DNA of 33,809 nt from JACCTH01 sp035281645 (GCA_035281645.1 DATEDN010000118.1:1-33809), one strand, 5' to 3'; shown: positions 16,107 through 24,291, counted from the first letter of the stretch. The notes: generated by a model not told the origin, from the letters alone. Numbers and translations are program-made.

Positions 16107-17216
16107 CTAAGAAGTTGCCGCTACCCGCTCCGCCTCGACATCGGCCAGGAGCTCATCCCAGGACTTGGCGAACTTGTCGACCCCCTGGTCTTCGAGCACC
16201 TGCGAGACGTCGTCGAGATCGATGCCGATCTCGGCCAGCCGATCGAGGTCGGCCTGGGCCTCCGCCACATCCCCTTCGCCGAAGGGTTGGGCCAATGGGG
16301 TGCCGTGATCCTGGAAGGCGTCCATCGTCTGGAGCGGCATGGTGTTGATGGTGTGGGGCGCCACCAGGCGCTCCACGTACATGACATCGGGGTAGGCGGG
16401 GTTCTTGGTTGAAGTCGAGGCCCACAGCGGCCTCTGGACCCGTGCCCCTTTGCGCTCGAGCGCCATCCACTCCGGAGTCCGAAAGCGCTCGAGGAACATG
16501 CCGTAGGCAACCCGCGCCTGGGCGATGGCGATCTTCCCCATCAAGCGGTCTCCGCCTTTTACGCCCTCGAGGCGTTTGTCGACCTCGGTGTCTACACGGG
16601 AGACGAAAAACGAGCCAACCGAGTTGATCAGCTTCAGCTTTCCACCCGCCTCGGCGTATTCGGCCAGGCCCTTCTGATAGGCCTCCATCACCTGCGCATA
16701 GCGAGGAAGGGAGAAGACGAGGGTGACATTGATTGAGATGCCCTCGGCCGTCAGGCGGCGAATGGCGTCGACCCCAGCCGCCGTGGCGGGAACCTTGACC
16801 AGGAGGTTGGGACGGTCGATTCGCTTCACCCATTCCCGCGCCTCGGCCACGGTGGCGTCGGTCTCGTGAGCGACCAGCGGGCTCACCTCGACGGAGACAA
16901 AGCCATCTCCACCCTCGCTCCATTCCCAGGTCGAGCGCAGCACGTCACAGGCATCGGCGATGTCGGCGGTCATGAGCTTGGTGACGATCTCTTCGGCCGT
17001 GTGTCCGGACTTGGCCAATTCCTGGAGGGGTCGGTCATAGGCGGCGCCCTTGGTGATGGCACCCGCGAAGATGGTGGGATTGGAAGTGACGCCAGTGACG
17101 GCGTCTTCGGAGATGCGCCGTTCCAACTCGCCACCGTCGATCATCTCGCGACTCAGCTGGTCGGACCAGATACTTTGGCCGGCCGCGGCCAGCCCGTGCA
17201 GACGTGATTTGGGCAT
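16107..17216 (-). CDS. tal: Transaldolase
   Basis: Transfers a dihydroxyacetone unit from sedoheptulose 7-phosphate to glyceraldehyde 3-phosphate in the non-oxidative pentose phosphate pathway (cytosolic). The 369-aa length matches the long actinobacterial transaldolases. TSNPTIF near residue 45 and the Schiff-base lysine in LLVKVPAT are visible, as are STSTKNP and the TINTMP segment of the active-site barrel. ATG 17216 is chosen because GAGGAG precedes it by a few bases; the reading frame extends upstream but without family similarity. It is divergent from the methylmalonyl-CoA mutase subunit gene, with a 14-bp palindrome between them. Confidence 0.95.
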   Translation of the reverse strand: MPKSRLHGLAAAGQSIWSDQLSREMIDGGELERRISEDAVTGVTSNPTIFAGAITKGAAYDRPLQELAKSGHTAEEIVTKLMTADIADACDVLRSTWEWSEGGDGFVSVEVSPLVAHETDATVAEAREWVKRIDRPNLLVKVPATAAGVDAIRRLTAEGISINVTLVFSLPRYAQVMEAYQKGLAEYAEAGGKLKLINSVGSFFVSRVDTEVDKRLEGVKGGDRLMGKIAIAQARVAYGMFLERFRTPEWMALERKGARVQRPLWASTSTKNPAYPDVMYVERLVAPHTINTMPLQTMDAFQDHGTPLAQPFGEGDVAEAQADLDRLAEIGIDLDDVSQVLEDQGVDKFAKSWDELLADVEAERVAATS

Positions 17217-17254
17217 TCTCAACTCCTCTAGGTCGTACCCAAACCTAGCTATTT

Positions 17255-17270
17255 GCGAACCCTGGGTTGC
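17255..17270 (-). repeat. Partial third copy of the interspersed repeat core
   Basis: Read on the minus strand, aacccagggttcgca matches the opening palindrome of the elements at 6134 and 30959. The rest of the element is absent. At 15 nt this is suggestive only. Confidence 0.4.
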
Positions 17271-17283
17271 TGTACGCGTACAG
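17270..17283. promoter_or_regulatory. 14-bp perfect palindrome in the tal/mutase divergent gap
   Basis: ctgtacgcgtacag is fully self-complementary. It lies between divergent start codons (17216 and 17304) beside the repeat core, which is typical for an operator of a dimeric regulator. Its binding protein is unknown. Confidence 0.5.
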
Positions 17284-17303
17284 ACCGGATAACGGTCCAG
17301 AGA

Positions 17304-17732
17304 ATGGGAGAAACGGCCGGGCCGGTAACCTCCGGCCTCGTGCCGACTCGAATCCTGATCGCCAAGCCAGGACTCGACGGCCACGACCGGGGAGCGAAGG
17401 TTATTGCCCGGGCGCTGCGCGATGCGGGGTTCGAGGTGATCTATTCGGGCCTCCATCAAACACCCGAGCAGATCGTCGCCACCGCCATCGACGAGGATGT
17501 CGCTGCCGTGGGCTTGTCTTCCCTCTCCGGCGCCCATCTCACCCTCTTTCCTCGCGTGGTCGAACTCCTCCGTCAGAAGGACGCCGATGACATTGTGGTT
17601 TTCGGCGGTGGTGTCATTCCCGAGGCCGATGTCGCTTCGCTGAAGGAGGCCGGTCTCGCCGCCATCTTTGGCCCCGGCACTTCGCTCGGAGAAATCGCCG
17701 ACTGGGTGCGGGTTAACGTCGCCAGCCCATGA
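17304..17732 (+). CDS. B12-binding C-terminal subunit of methylmalonyl-CoA mutase
   Basis: A stand-alone cobalamin-binding domain of about 142 aa. It has the base-off B12 signature: DGHDRGAK with the cobalt-ligand histidine, SSLSGAH, and GGGVIP. It pairs with a separately encoded catalytic subunit to interconvert methylmalonyl-CoA and succinyl-CoA; related small proteins also serve other acyl-CoA mutases. ATG 17304 and GTG 17340 are both possible starts, neither with a good ribosome site. Its stop overlaps sucC (ATGA), and sucC overlaps sucD the same way, so one message links succinyl-CoA formation with its conversion to succinate. The catalytic subunit is not in the window. Confidence 0.9.
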   Translation: MGETAGPVTSGLVPTRILIAKPGLDGHDRGAKVIARALRDAGFEVIYSGLHQTPEQIVATAIDEDVAAVGLSSLSGAHLTLFPRVVELLRQKDADDIVVFGGGVIPEADVASLKEAGLAAIFGPGTSLGEIADWVRVNVASP

Positions 17733-18928
17733 AGATCCACGAATACCAGGCCAAAGAGCTTTTGGGTGCCCGGGGGATTCCGGTGCCGCCAGGGATCATG
17801 GTCCAAAGCGTGGCGGAAGCCACCGAGGCCGCACGGAAGCTGATCGAGGAGACCGGCAACCCCGTGGTCGTGGTCAAGTCGCAGATTCATGCTGGTGGTC
17901 GTGGCAAAGGGACCTTCCGGGAGCATCCGGGCCTGCGGGGGGTGAACGTGATCAAGGACGGGCCGGCGGCCGCCGGCGAAATTGCCGGCCAGATGCTGGG
18001 ATCGACCTTGGTCACGGTCCAGACGGGCGAAGCCGGAAAGGAGGTCAACCGGCTCTACATCGAAGCGGGCGTCGACATCGCCCGCGAGCTCTATCTGGCG
18101 GTGCTGCTCGACCGTGCTGTCGGTCGCAATCTCGTGATGGCCTCGACCGAAGGGGGAATGGATATCGAGCGGGTGGCCGAGGAGTCTCCCGAGAAGATCC
18201 TGCGCGAGGTAATCGATCCCGCAATCGGATTGGCGGCCTTCCAGGCCAACGCCCTTGGCTGGGGATTGGGACTCGAGGGAAACGCCCACCAAAGTTTTGT
18301 TCGTTTCATCACCCGTCTCACCGAGGTTGCACAGGAGCTCGATACCGACCTGGTCGAGATCAACCCCCTCGTGGTAACCGGTTCGGGGGAGGTGATCGCC
18401 CTCGACGGCAAGATGGCATTCGACGACAACGCCCTCTTCCGTCATCCGGAGGTGGCGGAGATGCGAGACGAATCGGAGGAGGATCCAGCCGAGATCGAAG
18501 CCAAATCGAAGGGACTCTCCTACATCAAGCTCGACGGGAGCATCGGATGCATGGTCAACGGGGCCGGTCTGGCCATGTCGACGATGGACATCATCAAACA
18601 CTTCGGAGGTGAGCCGGCCAACTTCCTCGACGTCGGTGGAGGGGCGACGGCCGAACAAGTGGCCGCAGCGATTCGGATCATCACTGCCGATCCCAATGTC
18701 AAAGGCATCCTGGTCAACATCTTCGGCGGGATCATGCGTTGCGACACCATCGCCTCCGGGATCATCAGCGGTGTCAAGGAGGTCGGTCTGCCGGTACCGA
18801 TGGTCGTGCGACTGGAGGGGACCAATGTCGATCTGGGCAAGAAGATGCTCGACGACTCGGGTCTCAATCTCATCACCGCTGCCGACATGAAGGACGGCGC
18901 CCAAAAGATCGTCGAGATGACCCGATGA
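17729..18928 (+). CDS. sucC: Succinyl-CoA synthetase (ADP/GDP-forming) beta subunit
   Basis: Nucleotide-binding subunit of the TCA-cycle enzyme that makes ATP or GTP from succinyl-CoA. The 399-aa protein opens with the canonical MKIHEYQAKELL. It has the ATP-grasp KSQIHAGGRGKG near residue 50, EINPLVV with the metal-binding Glu/Asn, and the C-terminal ligase domain with NFLDVGGGA and NIFGGIMRCD. Start and end both form ATGA overlaps with the neighbouring genes, so expression is coupled. Confidence 0.98.
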   Translation: MKIHEYQAKELLGARGIPVPPGIMVQSVAEATEAARKLIEETGNPVVVVKSQIHAGGRGKGTFREHPGLRGVNVIKDGPAAAGEIAGQMLGSTLVTVQTGEAGKEVNRLYIEAGVDIARELYLAVLLDRAVGRNLVMASTEGGMDIERVAEESPEKILREVIDPAIGLAAFQANALGWGLGLEGNAHQSFVRFITRLTEVAQELDTDLVEINPLVVTGSGEVIALDGKMAFDDNALFRHPEVAEMRDESEEDPAEIEAKSKGLSYIKLDGSIGCMVNGAGLAMSTMDIIKHFGGEPANFLDVGGGATAEQVAAAIRIITADPNVKGILVNIFGGIMRCDTIASGIISGVKEVGLPVPMVVRLEGTNVDLGKKMLDDSGLNLITAADMKDGAQKIVEMTR

Positions 18929-19806
18929 GCATCCTGGTCGACAAGGACACCCGTCTCATCGTCCAGGGCCTGGGGAAAACGGGCCGCTTTCATGCCGAAT
19001 TGTCGATTGCCTACGGGACCAATGTGGTGGGGGCGGTCCATCCCAGCCGGGGCGGGGAGATCGAGGCCTTCGAGGGCGGGGTCAAGGTCCCAATTTTTCG
19101 TACGGTCGAGGAAGCGATGGCCACCACCGAGGCCAACGCGTCGGTGGTCTTCGTTCCCCCGGCGGGAGCCGCCGACGCCATCATGGAGGCCGCTGCCGCC
19201 GGGATGCCGCTAATCGTGGCCATTACCGAAGGGGTGCCGGTGGCCGACATGGTCATCGCCAAGAGGTATCTCGAAGGAAAACCGGTGAGACTGATCGGTC
19301 CCAACTGCCCCGGGGTGATAACCCCGGACCAATGCCGGATCGGGATCATGCCGGGCTACATCCACCAACCGGGAAAGATCGGAGTTGTCTCTCGATCTGG
19401 AACCCTCACCTACGAGGCCGTGTTTCAGCTGACACGGCTCGGCCTCGGCCAAACAACTGCGGTCGGGATCGGCGGAGATCCCGTCAACGGAACCAACTTC
19501 GTCGACGTCTTGCGCCTCTTCAACGACGATCCGGCCACCGAGGGGGTGATCATGATCGGCGAGATCGGCGGCACCGCCGAAGAGGAGGCTTCCGAATACG
19601 TGGCAAAGCACATGCGAAAGCCGGTGGCGGGGTTCATCGCCGGCACGACGGCCCCACCGGGCCGCCGCATGGGACACGCCGGCGCCATCGTTTCCGGGGG
19701 CAGGGGCACCGCTCAGGCCAAGATCGAGGCACTGACCGCGGCTGGAATCAAACTGGCACCGACTCCGACCGACATGGGCCAGGCGATGCTTGAAGCCCTG
19801 GGCTGA
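18925..19806 (+). CDS. sucD: Succinyl-CoA synthetase alpha subunit
   Basis: Partner of SucC, carrying the CoA-binding Rossmann domain and the phosphohistidine. At 293 aa it has the usual length. VQGLGKTGRFH near residue 15 corresponds to the CoA-binding turn, IGPNCPG follows, and the active-site histidine is in GHAGAIVSGG near residue 248. The ATG overlaps the sucC stop. The gene is followed after 33 bp by lemA. Confidence 0.98.
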   Translation: MSILVDKDTRLIVQGLGKTGRFHAELSIAYGTNVVGAVHPSRGGEIEAFEGGVKVPIFRTVEEAMATTEANASVVFVPPAGAADAIMEAAAAGMPLIVAITEGVPVADMVIAKRYLEGKPVRLIGPNCPGVITPDQCRIGIMPGYIHQPGKIGVVSRSGTLTYEAVFQLTRLGLGQTTAVGIGGDPVNGTNFVDVLRLFNDDPATEGVIMIGEIGGTAEEEASEYVAKHMRKPVAGFIAGTTAPPGRRMGHAGAIVSGGRGTAQAKIEALTAAGIKLAPTPTDMGQAMLEALG

Positions 19807-19839
19807 CCGCGCCGCTCGCCTTCAGTTACCCTCAGCCGC

Positions 19840-20385
19840 ATGAGTTGGATCATCATCGGCATCGTCGTCCTTTTGATCTTGTGGGTGTTCGCCACTTACA
19901 ACGGTCTCGTCACCAAGCGCAACCGGGTCGACAACTCCTGGGGTCAGATCGAAGTTCAAACCAAGCGTCGTTACGACCTGATCCCGAACCTGGTGGAGAC
20001 GGTCAAGGGCTACGCCTCCCATGAGCAGCAGACCTTCGAGCGGGTGGTCCAGGCCCGCAATGCCGCCCAAGCAGCAACTTCTCCGGCTGATCAGGCCCAA
20101 GCGGAAAACCTCCTTACCGGCGCCCTGCGTCAATTGTTCGCCGTGGCCGAGGCGTACCCGGAGCTGCGAGCTTCGGAGAATTTCCAGGCCCTGCAAGGCG
20201 AGTTGTCCGAAACAGAGAACAAGATCGCCGTCGCACGCCAGATCTACAACGACTCGGTCCTCACCTACAACAACGCCGTTCAGGTGGCACCGGGCAACAT
20301 CGTCGCCGGCATTTTCAACTTTGCGACTCGCGAGTTCTTCGACGCTCCCGAGCAGGCCGCCGAGCCTCCCAAGGTCGAGTTCTGA
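19840..20385 (+). CDS. lemA: LemA family membrane protein
   Basis: A 181-aa protein with one N-terminal membrane helix (about residues 3-20) and a cytoplasmic or extracytoplasmic alpha-helical bundle. The family-defining stretch NRVDNSWGQIEVQ and KRRYDLIPNLV follows the helix. The biochemical role of LemA proteins is not settled; in many bacteria the gene precedes a DUF2207 or TPM-domain gene, as here. The ATG lies 7 nt after a TACCCT -10-like box (19827-19832), so the transcript may be leaderless and separate from sucCD. Confidence 0.93.
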   Translation: MSWIIIGIVVLLILWVFATYNGLVTKRNRVDNSWGQIEVQTKRRYDLIPNLVETVKGYASHEQQTFERVVQARNAAQAATSPADQAQAENLLTGALRQLFAVAEAYPELRASENFQALQGELSETENKIAVARQIYNDSVLTYNNAVQVAPGNIVAGIFNFATREFFDAPEQAAEPPKVEF

Positions 20386-22256
20386 CCTCATCTCGTCGAC
20401 GGCGCCTTCTGGCGCTCCTGGGCCTAGTCGCCACCCTCATAACACTGGCCAGCCCTGCGAGCGCCCGAGAGTTGACAGTTCCGCGCGCCGACATCGAAGT
20501 GGTGGTCAACGACGACGGATCACTGGAGATCACCGAGCACCTCACGTACTTCTTTGAAGGCAGATTCACTGGCGGCTTCAGAGAGATTCCGCTGCGAGCC
20601 GGGGAACAGATCAGCGACGTGGTTGTCTCCGAAGCTGGCGTCGACTACCAGCCGGGCGGGTGCACGGATCTCGGCTGCACCTCATCGCCCCCATCGACCT
20701 ACGGCGTCGTCGACCTGGGTGGCCGCATCCGGGTGGTTTGGCACTACGTCACCGACGGCGGAGAGAGAACTTTCGATGTTCGCTATCGCCTCAGTGGCCT
20801 GGCCAAGGCGGCCGACGACGTTGTCGATGTCTACCTCCAGATATGGGGTGACGAGTGGGAGACCACCCTCGACGAGTTGACGGCGTCGATGCAGCTTCCG
20901 GGACCGGCAGGGACGGGCGACGTCTACATCTGGGGCCATCCGGCCTCGGTGACTGGCTCCACCTCCCTCGGCGCCGACGGGATTCGTCCCACCCTGGTGG
21001 CCGAAAACGTGCCGCCAGGGCAATTCGTGGAGATGAGGGTCGTGTTTCCGCGCGAGCTCCTGACATCTACCGCCGGGGCGACCGTGATCGAAGGTGATCG
21101 CCTGGCCGACATCCTCGCCGAGGAAGAGGCGGAGGCCGCTCGCGACCGACGGCGAGCAGGGTTGATCAGGGCTGCGGTCATCGGACTTGGACTCCTCACC
21201 TTCCTCCCCGGCCTGATCGGTGTCGCCTATATCTATTTCCGCTATGGCCGCGAGCCTTCGGTCCCCGGCTATGACCGCGAGTACGAGCAGGAGCCGCCCA
21301 CCGAGCTGCCGCCGGCCGAGGTGGGGGCGTTGCTCAGCCAGGGTCAAGTAGACGAGCGTCAATTCACGGCCACGCTCTTCGATCTGATTCGGAAGAAGGT
21401 GGTCATGGCCAATCCCGTCAAGGTCCCGATCGAAAGTTGGATGGGGCTACGAACCGAGGTCGTCGACGACCTCGAGTTGTCGTACAACCCTTCTCACGGA
21501 GTGGCGCTGACCGAGCCGGAGGAGAAGGTGGTGCAGATCGTGAACCGGGTCCTCGATGGCCAGCCTCGCCCCCTGCACGAGTTCCGGACCGGGATCCGCG
21601 AGGACGCCGCTGCCAACGCCGAGTCCTACACGGCGTTCCGGAACCGGGCCGTGACCTCGATCATCCAAAAGAAGCTGTTCGACCGCGCCGGACGAAGCCG
21701 GGTGCTAGGGGCGGCGGGGGCGCTGGTGGTGCTGGCATTCATCATCTTCTTCCTCATCGCCAATATCGGCGGAAGTCCCGCTGGCGTCGTTGTCCCCCTT
21801 CTGATCGTGGCCGTTGTTCTCAATGGAGCGATCTTGGCCATCTTCGGGGCGAGCCGGCGTGGCTATGTCCGCCGCAGCAAAGAAGGAGCCCTCGAAGCCG
21901 CTCGGTGGACTGCTTTCCGCAACTACCTGAAAGACTTCAGCCGCCTCCAGGAGGCGCCGCCGATCTCCCTCGCCCTCTGGGATCGTTTTCTGGTCTACGC
22001 CATCGGCTTCGGAGTGGCCGAAGAGGTGTTGGAAGCCGCCCGTCTGCGGGCGCCAGCCGAGCTCCAGCAGACCTCGAATATTTACTGGTTCGGTGGTCAC
22101 GGCTACACCGGCGGCGGGACCGAGAACGCCTTCTCTGGCCTTTCCTCGGCTTTGAACGGCGCCTTTGCCCCTCCCGGGGGAAGTGGTGGTGGAGGAGGTG
22201 GGTTCTCGGGCGGGGGCGGAGGCGGCGGGGGCGGTGGTGGAGGAGGGGGTTGGTGA
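20382..22256 (+). CDS. DUF2207 membrane protein with glycine-rich C-terminus, apparent CTG start
   Basis: Secreted-domain membrane protein of unknown function paired with LemA. The frame encodes a signal peptide (RRRR, hydrophobic core, cleavage near SPASA), an extracytoplasmic DUF2207 domain to about residue 250, and a membrane helix. A cytoplasmic segment, two further adjacent helices (about 440-490) and a poly-Gly tail ending GGGGW follow. No ATG, GTG or TTG precedes the signal peptide in this frame; the first such codon is TTG 20472, inside the mature region. CTG 20382 fits: it overlaps the lemA stop as CTGA, and AAGG lies about 7 nt upstream. This matches the NTGA overlaps elsewhere in the window. 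The start is inferred; the family is clear. Confidence 0.85.
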   Translation: MTSSRRRRLLALLGLVATLITLASPASARELTVPRADIEVVVNDDGSLEITEHLTYFFEGRFTGGFREIPLRAGEQISDVVVSEAGVDYQPGGCTDLGCTSSPPSTYGVVDLGGRIRVVWHYVTDGGERTFDVRYRLSGLAKAADDVVDVYLQIWGDEWETTLDELTASMQLPGPAGTGDVYIWGHPASVTGSTSLGADGIRPTLVAENVPPGQFVEMRVVFPRELLTSTAGATVIEGDRLADILAEEEAEAARDRRRAGLIRAAVIGLGLLTFLPGLIGVAYIYFRYGREPSVPGYDREYEQEPPTELPPAEVGALLSQGQVDERQFTATLFDLIRKKVVMANPVKVPIESWMGLRTEVVDDLELSYNPSHGVALTEPEEKVVQIVNRVLDGQPRPLHEFRTGIREDAAANAESYTAFRNRAVTSIIQKKLFDRAGRSRVLGAAGALVVLAFIIFFLIANIGGSPAGVVVPLLIVAVVLNGAILAIFGASRRGYVRRSKEGALEAARWTAFRNYLKDFSRLQEAPPISLALWDRFLVYAIGFGVAEEVLEAARLRAPAELQQTSNIYWFGGHGYTGGGTENAFSGLSSALNGAFAPPGGSGGGGGGFSGGGGGGGGGGGGGGW

Positions 22257-22308
22257 TCCTCAGGTGGAAATCGGGGTTTATTCGCTGTTGATTGGGCAAG
22301 AGTGAACG

Positions 22309-22986
22309 ATGAACCCGATCACTCTCGCCGAGGCTAACGCCGCCCTGACCCTTCTCACCGCTGGGGAGGAGATCGTCACCGTCAGCGGTTACCCACATGT
22401 AGTTGCGGAGACCGCCTCGGGATCCCGACAACTGGCCTTCGTGAAGTCCTTTCACCCGGGCGCAGATGAATGGCGAGCCGAGGCTGACGTCTACGAAAGC
22501 GGGCTCTTGATCTCCCTTGTCGATGGACTTCGGGCACCCCGGCTGCTCAAGGTCATCGAGCTTGGGGAGGGCGAGGTTCGGTTATGGCTCGAGGAGGTCG
22601 TCACCACGGATCTGGCGTGGACTTCTGACCGGGTGATCGAGGCCGCCGGCCTTCTAGGGAGAATGAGCCGGCTCTATCTGAATCTCGATGAGGACCCGCC
22701 CCTGCCGGTCCGAGGGATGCCGGACTCAGACATACCCGCCTGCTTCGGACACGGCGACGCTCGTCGGTCCCATTTCCTGGCCGAGGGAGCTGATCCACAA
22801 CGCTTCGTTCTGATCGATTGGGCCTGGGCCGGTTGGTGGCCCGTGGGCTCGGACCTCGCTGCCCTTCTCGGCAGTGACAATTCGCTCGAGGAAGAAGCCG
22901 TCATTGCTTTCTCCGAGGCCGGCTTCGAACCAGAGCTGGTGTTAGAGGGCTACCGCCAGGCCTTGGCCGCCCCGAACCGGGTTTAG
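22309..22986 (+). CDS. Aminoglycoside phosphotransferase-fold protein, divergent
   Basis: A 225-aa protein with the C-terminal half of the APH/choline-kinase fold: GHGDARRSHF at the position of the catalytic HGDxxxxN loop, and LIDWAWAGWWPVGSDLAAL at the metal-binding and following helix. The asparagine of the loop is replaced by histidine, and the N-terminal lobe is short, though a VKSF segment may supply the ATP-contacting lysine. Substrate is unknown; a small-molecule kinase or an inactive relative are both possible. The ATG follows a weak AAGAG. The C-terminus overlaps the convergent DUF169 gene by 4 bp. Confidence 0.65.
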   Translation: MNPITLAEANAALTLLTAGEEIVTVSGYPHVVAETASGSRQLAFVKSFHPGADEWRAEADVYESGLLISLVDGLRAPRLLKVIELGEGEVRLWLEEVVTTDLAWTSDRVIEAAGLLGRMSRLYLNLDEDPPLPVRGMPDSDIPACFGHGDARRSHFLAEGADPQRFVLIDWAWAGWWPVGSDLAALLGSDNSLEEEAVIAFSEAGFEPELVLEGYRQALAAPNRV

Positions 22987-23672
22987 AAGACCGCGACCGC
23001 CCGATCGGCGGCAACGACATGCTCGAGGTTTCGCACCAGCTCACGCAACCGGCTCCCGGGGAAGGCACAAGTCAACTCATCGTCTCCCATCCCGGTTCGA
23101 GCCCGAGAGAGAGCGCAGCCCATGGAGGCGGCAAAGACCTGGCCGTCGGCTGCCCGAGGAAGTATCTGACATTGCGGCTTTCCCGAGAACTCAACGTTCA
23201 CCGCGTCGTTGATCTCCATCATCTGGCGGGGATTGAGCCGAAGGAGGACAAGATCGGGGGCAGCGTCGGCTTCGTTGAGTGGTCCATAGGTGATGGCGGC
23301 GGGGCGCCAGGACAGGGCGGCCACGTCGGCGAAAGCCTCCATAGTCACCCACCCCACGTCGAGCAGCGCTCCGACGTCGGCCTTGTCCAAGATGTCGGCG
23401 GCGCTGGCCATCCCGTGGGTGAAACGACCTACCGAGCAGTTGCCGTGGTCCACAGGCATCGTGTGAAAGGTCCGTTGATGTGCGTGCATCCAAAATACGC
23501 AGGGGGCGGCAACTCTTCCGCTCCTCCCATCCGGAGTCGATTCCGACATCGGAGCGTCGAAGAACTTCCCGTCAGCAGGGACCGAATCGCGAAAGGTGAT
23601 CGCCACGGGCTGGTGCTCCAAGCCGAGCAGATCGACGAGGCGCTCTCCGAGGTCAGCAACAGCAGTACGCAT
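22983..23672 (-). CDS. DUF169 family protein
   Basis: A 229-aa soluble protein resembling the DUF169 family: an N-terminal helix leading into QPVAITFRD, a mid-protein cysteine patch (APCVFW, HGNCSVG), a PQCQ motif, and the C-terminal MGCALSRARTG plus CAFPGSRLREL. The family's biochemical role is not known; conserved cysteines hint at metal or redox binding. The ATG sits 6 nt after a TAGGGT box, consistent with a leaderless message. It is divergent from purN across a 34-bp gap holding a perfect palindrome. Confidence 0.75.
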   Translation of the reverse strand: MRTAVADLGERLVDLLGLEHQPVAITFRDSVPADGKFFDAPMSESTPDGRSGRVAAPCVFWMHAHQRTFHTMPVDHGNCSVGRFTHGMASAADILDKADVGALLDVGWVTMEAFADVAALSWRPAAITYGPLNEADAAPDLVLLRLNPRQMMEINDAVNVEFSGKPQCQILPRAADGQVFAASMGCALSRARTGMGDDELTCAFPGSRLRELVRNLEHVVAADRAVAVF

Positions 23673-23677
23673 GCGCT

Positions 23678-23697
23678 GACCCTAGTCAGCTAGGGTC
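23678..23697. promoter_or_regulatory. Palindromic bidirectional promoter/operator of purN and the DUF169 gene
   Basis: gaccctag-tcag-ctagggtc is a perfect 8-bp inverted repeat in the 34-bp gap between two divergent genes. Each arm contains TAGGGT, a TAnnnT -10 box, on its own strand: 6 nt before the DUF169 ATG (minus) and 10 nt before the purN ATG (plus). It may be a symmetric promoter, an operator, or both. Confidence 0.55.
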
Positions 23698-23706
23698 GCA
23701 GCCCGA

Positions 23707-24291
23707 ATGAGGGGAGATCGCTATGCGGTGCTGGCGAGCGGATCTGGCTCCAATTTGCAGGCTCTCCTCGAAGCGAAGCTTCCCAAGCCAACGCTCGTCA
23801 TCGCTGATCTCGAGTGCGGTGCTCTGGAACGGGCGCGGAGGGTGAAGATCCCTGCTGAAACCGTTCCGTTCGAGGGGGACCGCACCGCCTTCACCGCCAC
23901 CATCCTCGAGGTGGCAGGATCCCACGGAGTGGGGACGCTGGTTCTGGCCGGGTTCATGCGGATCCTCGGTCCCGCTGCGCCGCAAACCATGCCGAATCGG
24001 ATCGTCAACATTCATCCCTCGCTGCTCCCGGCTTTCCCCGGGCGCGATGCCGTCGAGCAGGCGCTGGCGGCCGGAGTCAAGATCAGCGGGGTGACGGTTC
24101 ACTTTGTCGACGAATTCGTCGACCATGGTCCGATCATCGCTCAACAACCCGTGCCGGTGCTTGCCGATGACACCCCCGAGTCACTTCACGCCCGCATCCA
24201 AGAAGAAGAGCACCAGCTATACCCGAGAGTGGTGGAAGCGTTGCTGGAGGGCCGCCTCGTCGTCAACGGTCGCTCGGTGACATGGACCTAG
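23707..24291 (+). CDS. purN: Phosphoribosylglycinamide formyltransferase (10-formyl-THF dependent)
   Basis: Transfers a formyl group from 10-formyltetrahydrofolate to GAR in purine synthesis. At 194 aa it has the usual length. ASGSGSNLQAL binds the substrate phosphate, and NIHPSLLPAFPG with its catalytic Asn and His plus the later VDEFVDHGPII aspartate complete the active site. The ATG is 10 nt downstream of the palindromic -10 box. It overlaps purH by 10 nt, so the two are translationally coupled. Confidence 0.96.
   Translation: MRGDRYAVLASGSGSNLQALLEAKLPKPTLVIADLECGALERARRVKIPAETVPFEGDRTAFTATILEVAGSHGVGTLVLAGFMRILGPAAPQTMPNRIVNIHPSLLPAFPGRDAVEQALAAGVKISGVTVHFVDEFVDHGPIIAQQPVPVLADDTPESLHARIQEEEHQLYPRVVEALLEGRLVVNGRSVTWT

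Noticed and set aside
17216..17537. Longer N-terminal extension of transaldolase
   Set aside because: The open frame continues upstream but overlaps the divergent gene's start region and lacks family similarity; a good ribosome site precedes ATG 17216.
17573..18904. Long minus-strand open frame opposite sucC (443 codons)
   Set aside because: sucC is unambiguous on the plus strand; the antisense product is rich in Asp/His/Gly typical of GC-rich shadow frames and has no recognisable motif.
22175..22256. Glycine-codon tract as a frameshift or assembly artefact
   Set aside because: A poly-Gly tail ending in an aromatic residue is normal for DUF2207/TPM-type membrane proteins, and the frame stays open to a proper stop.
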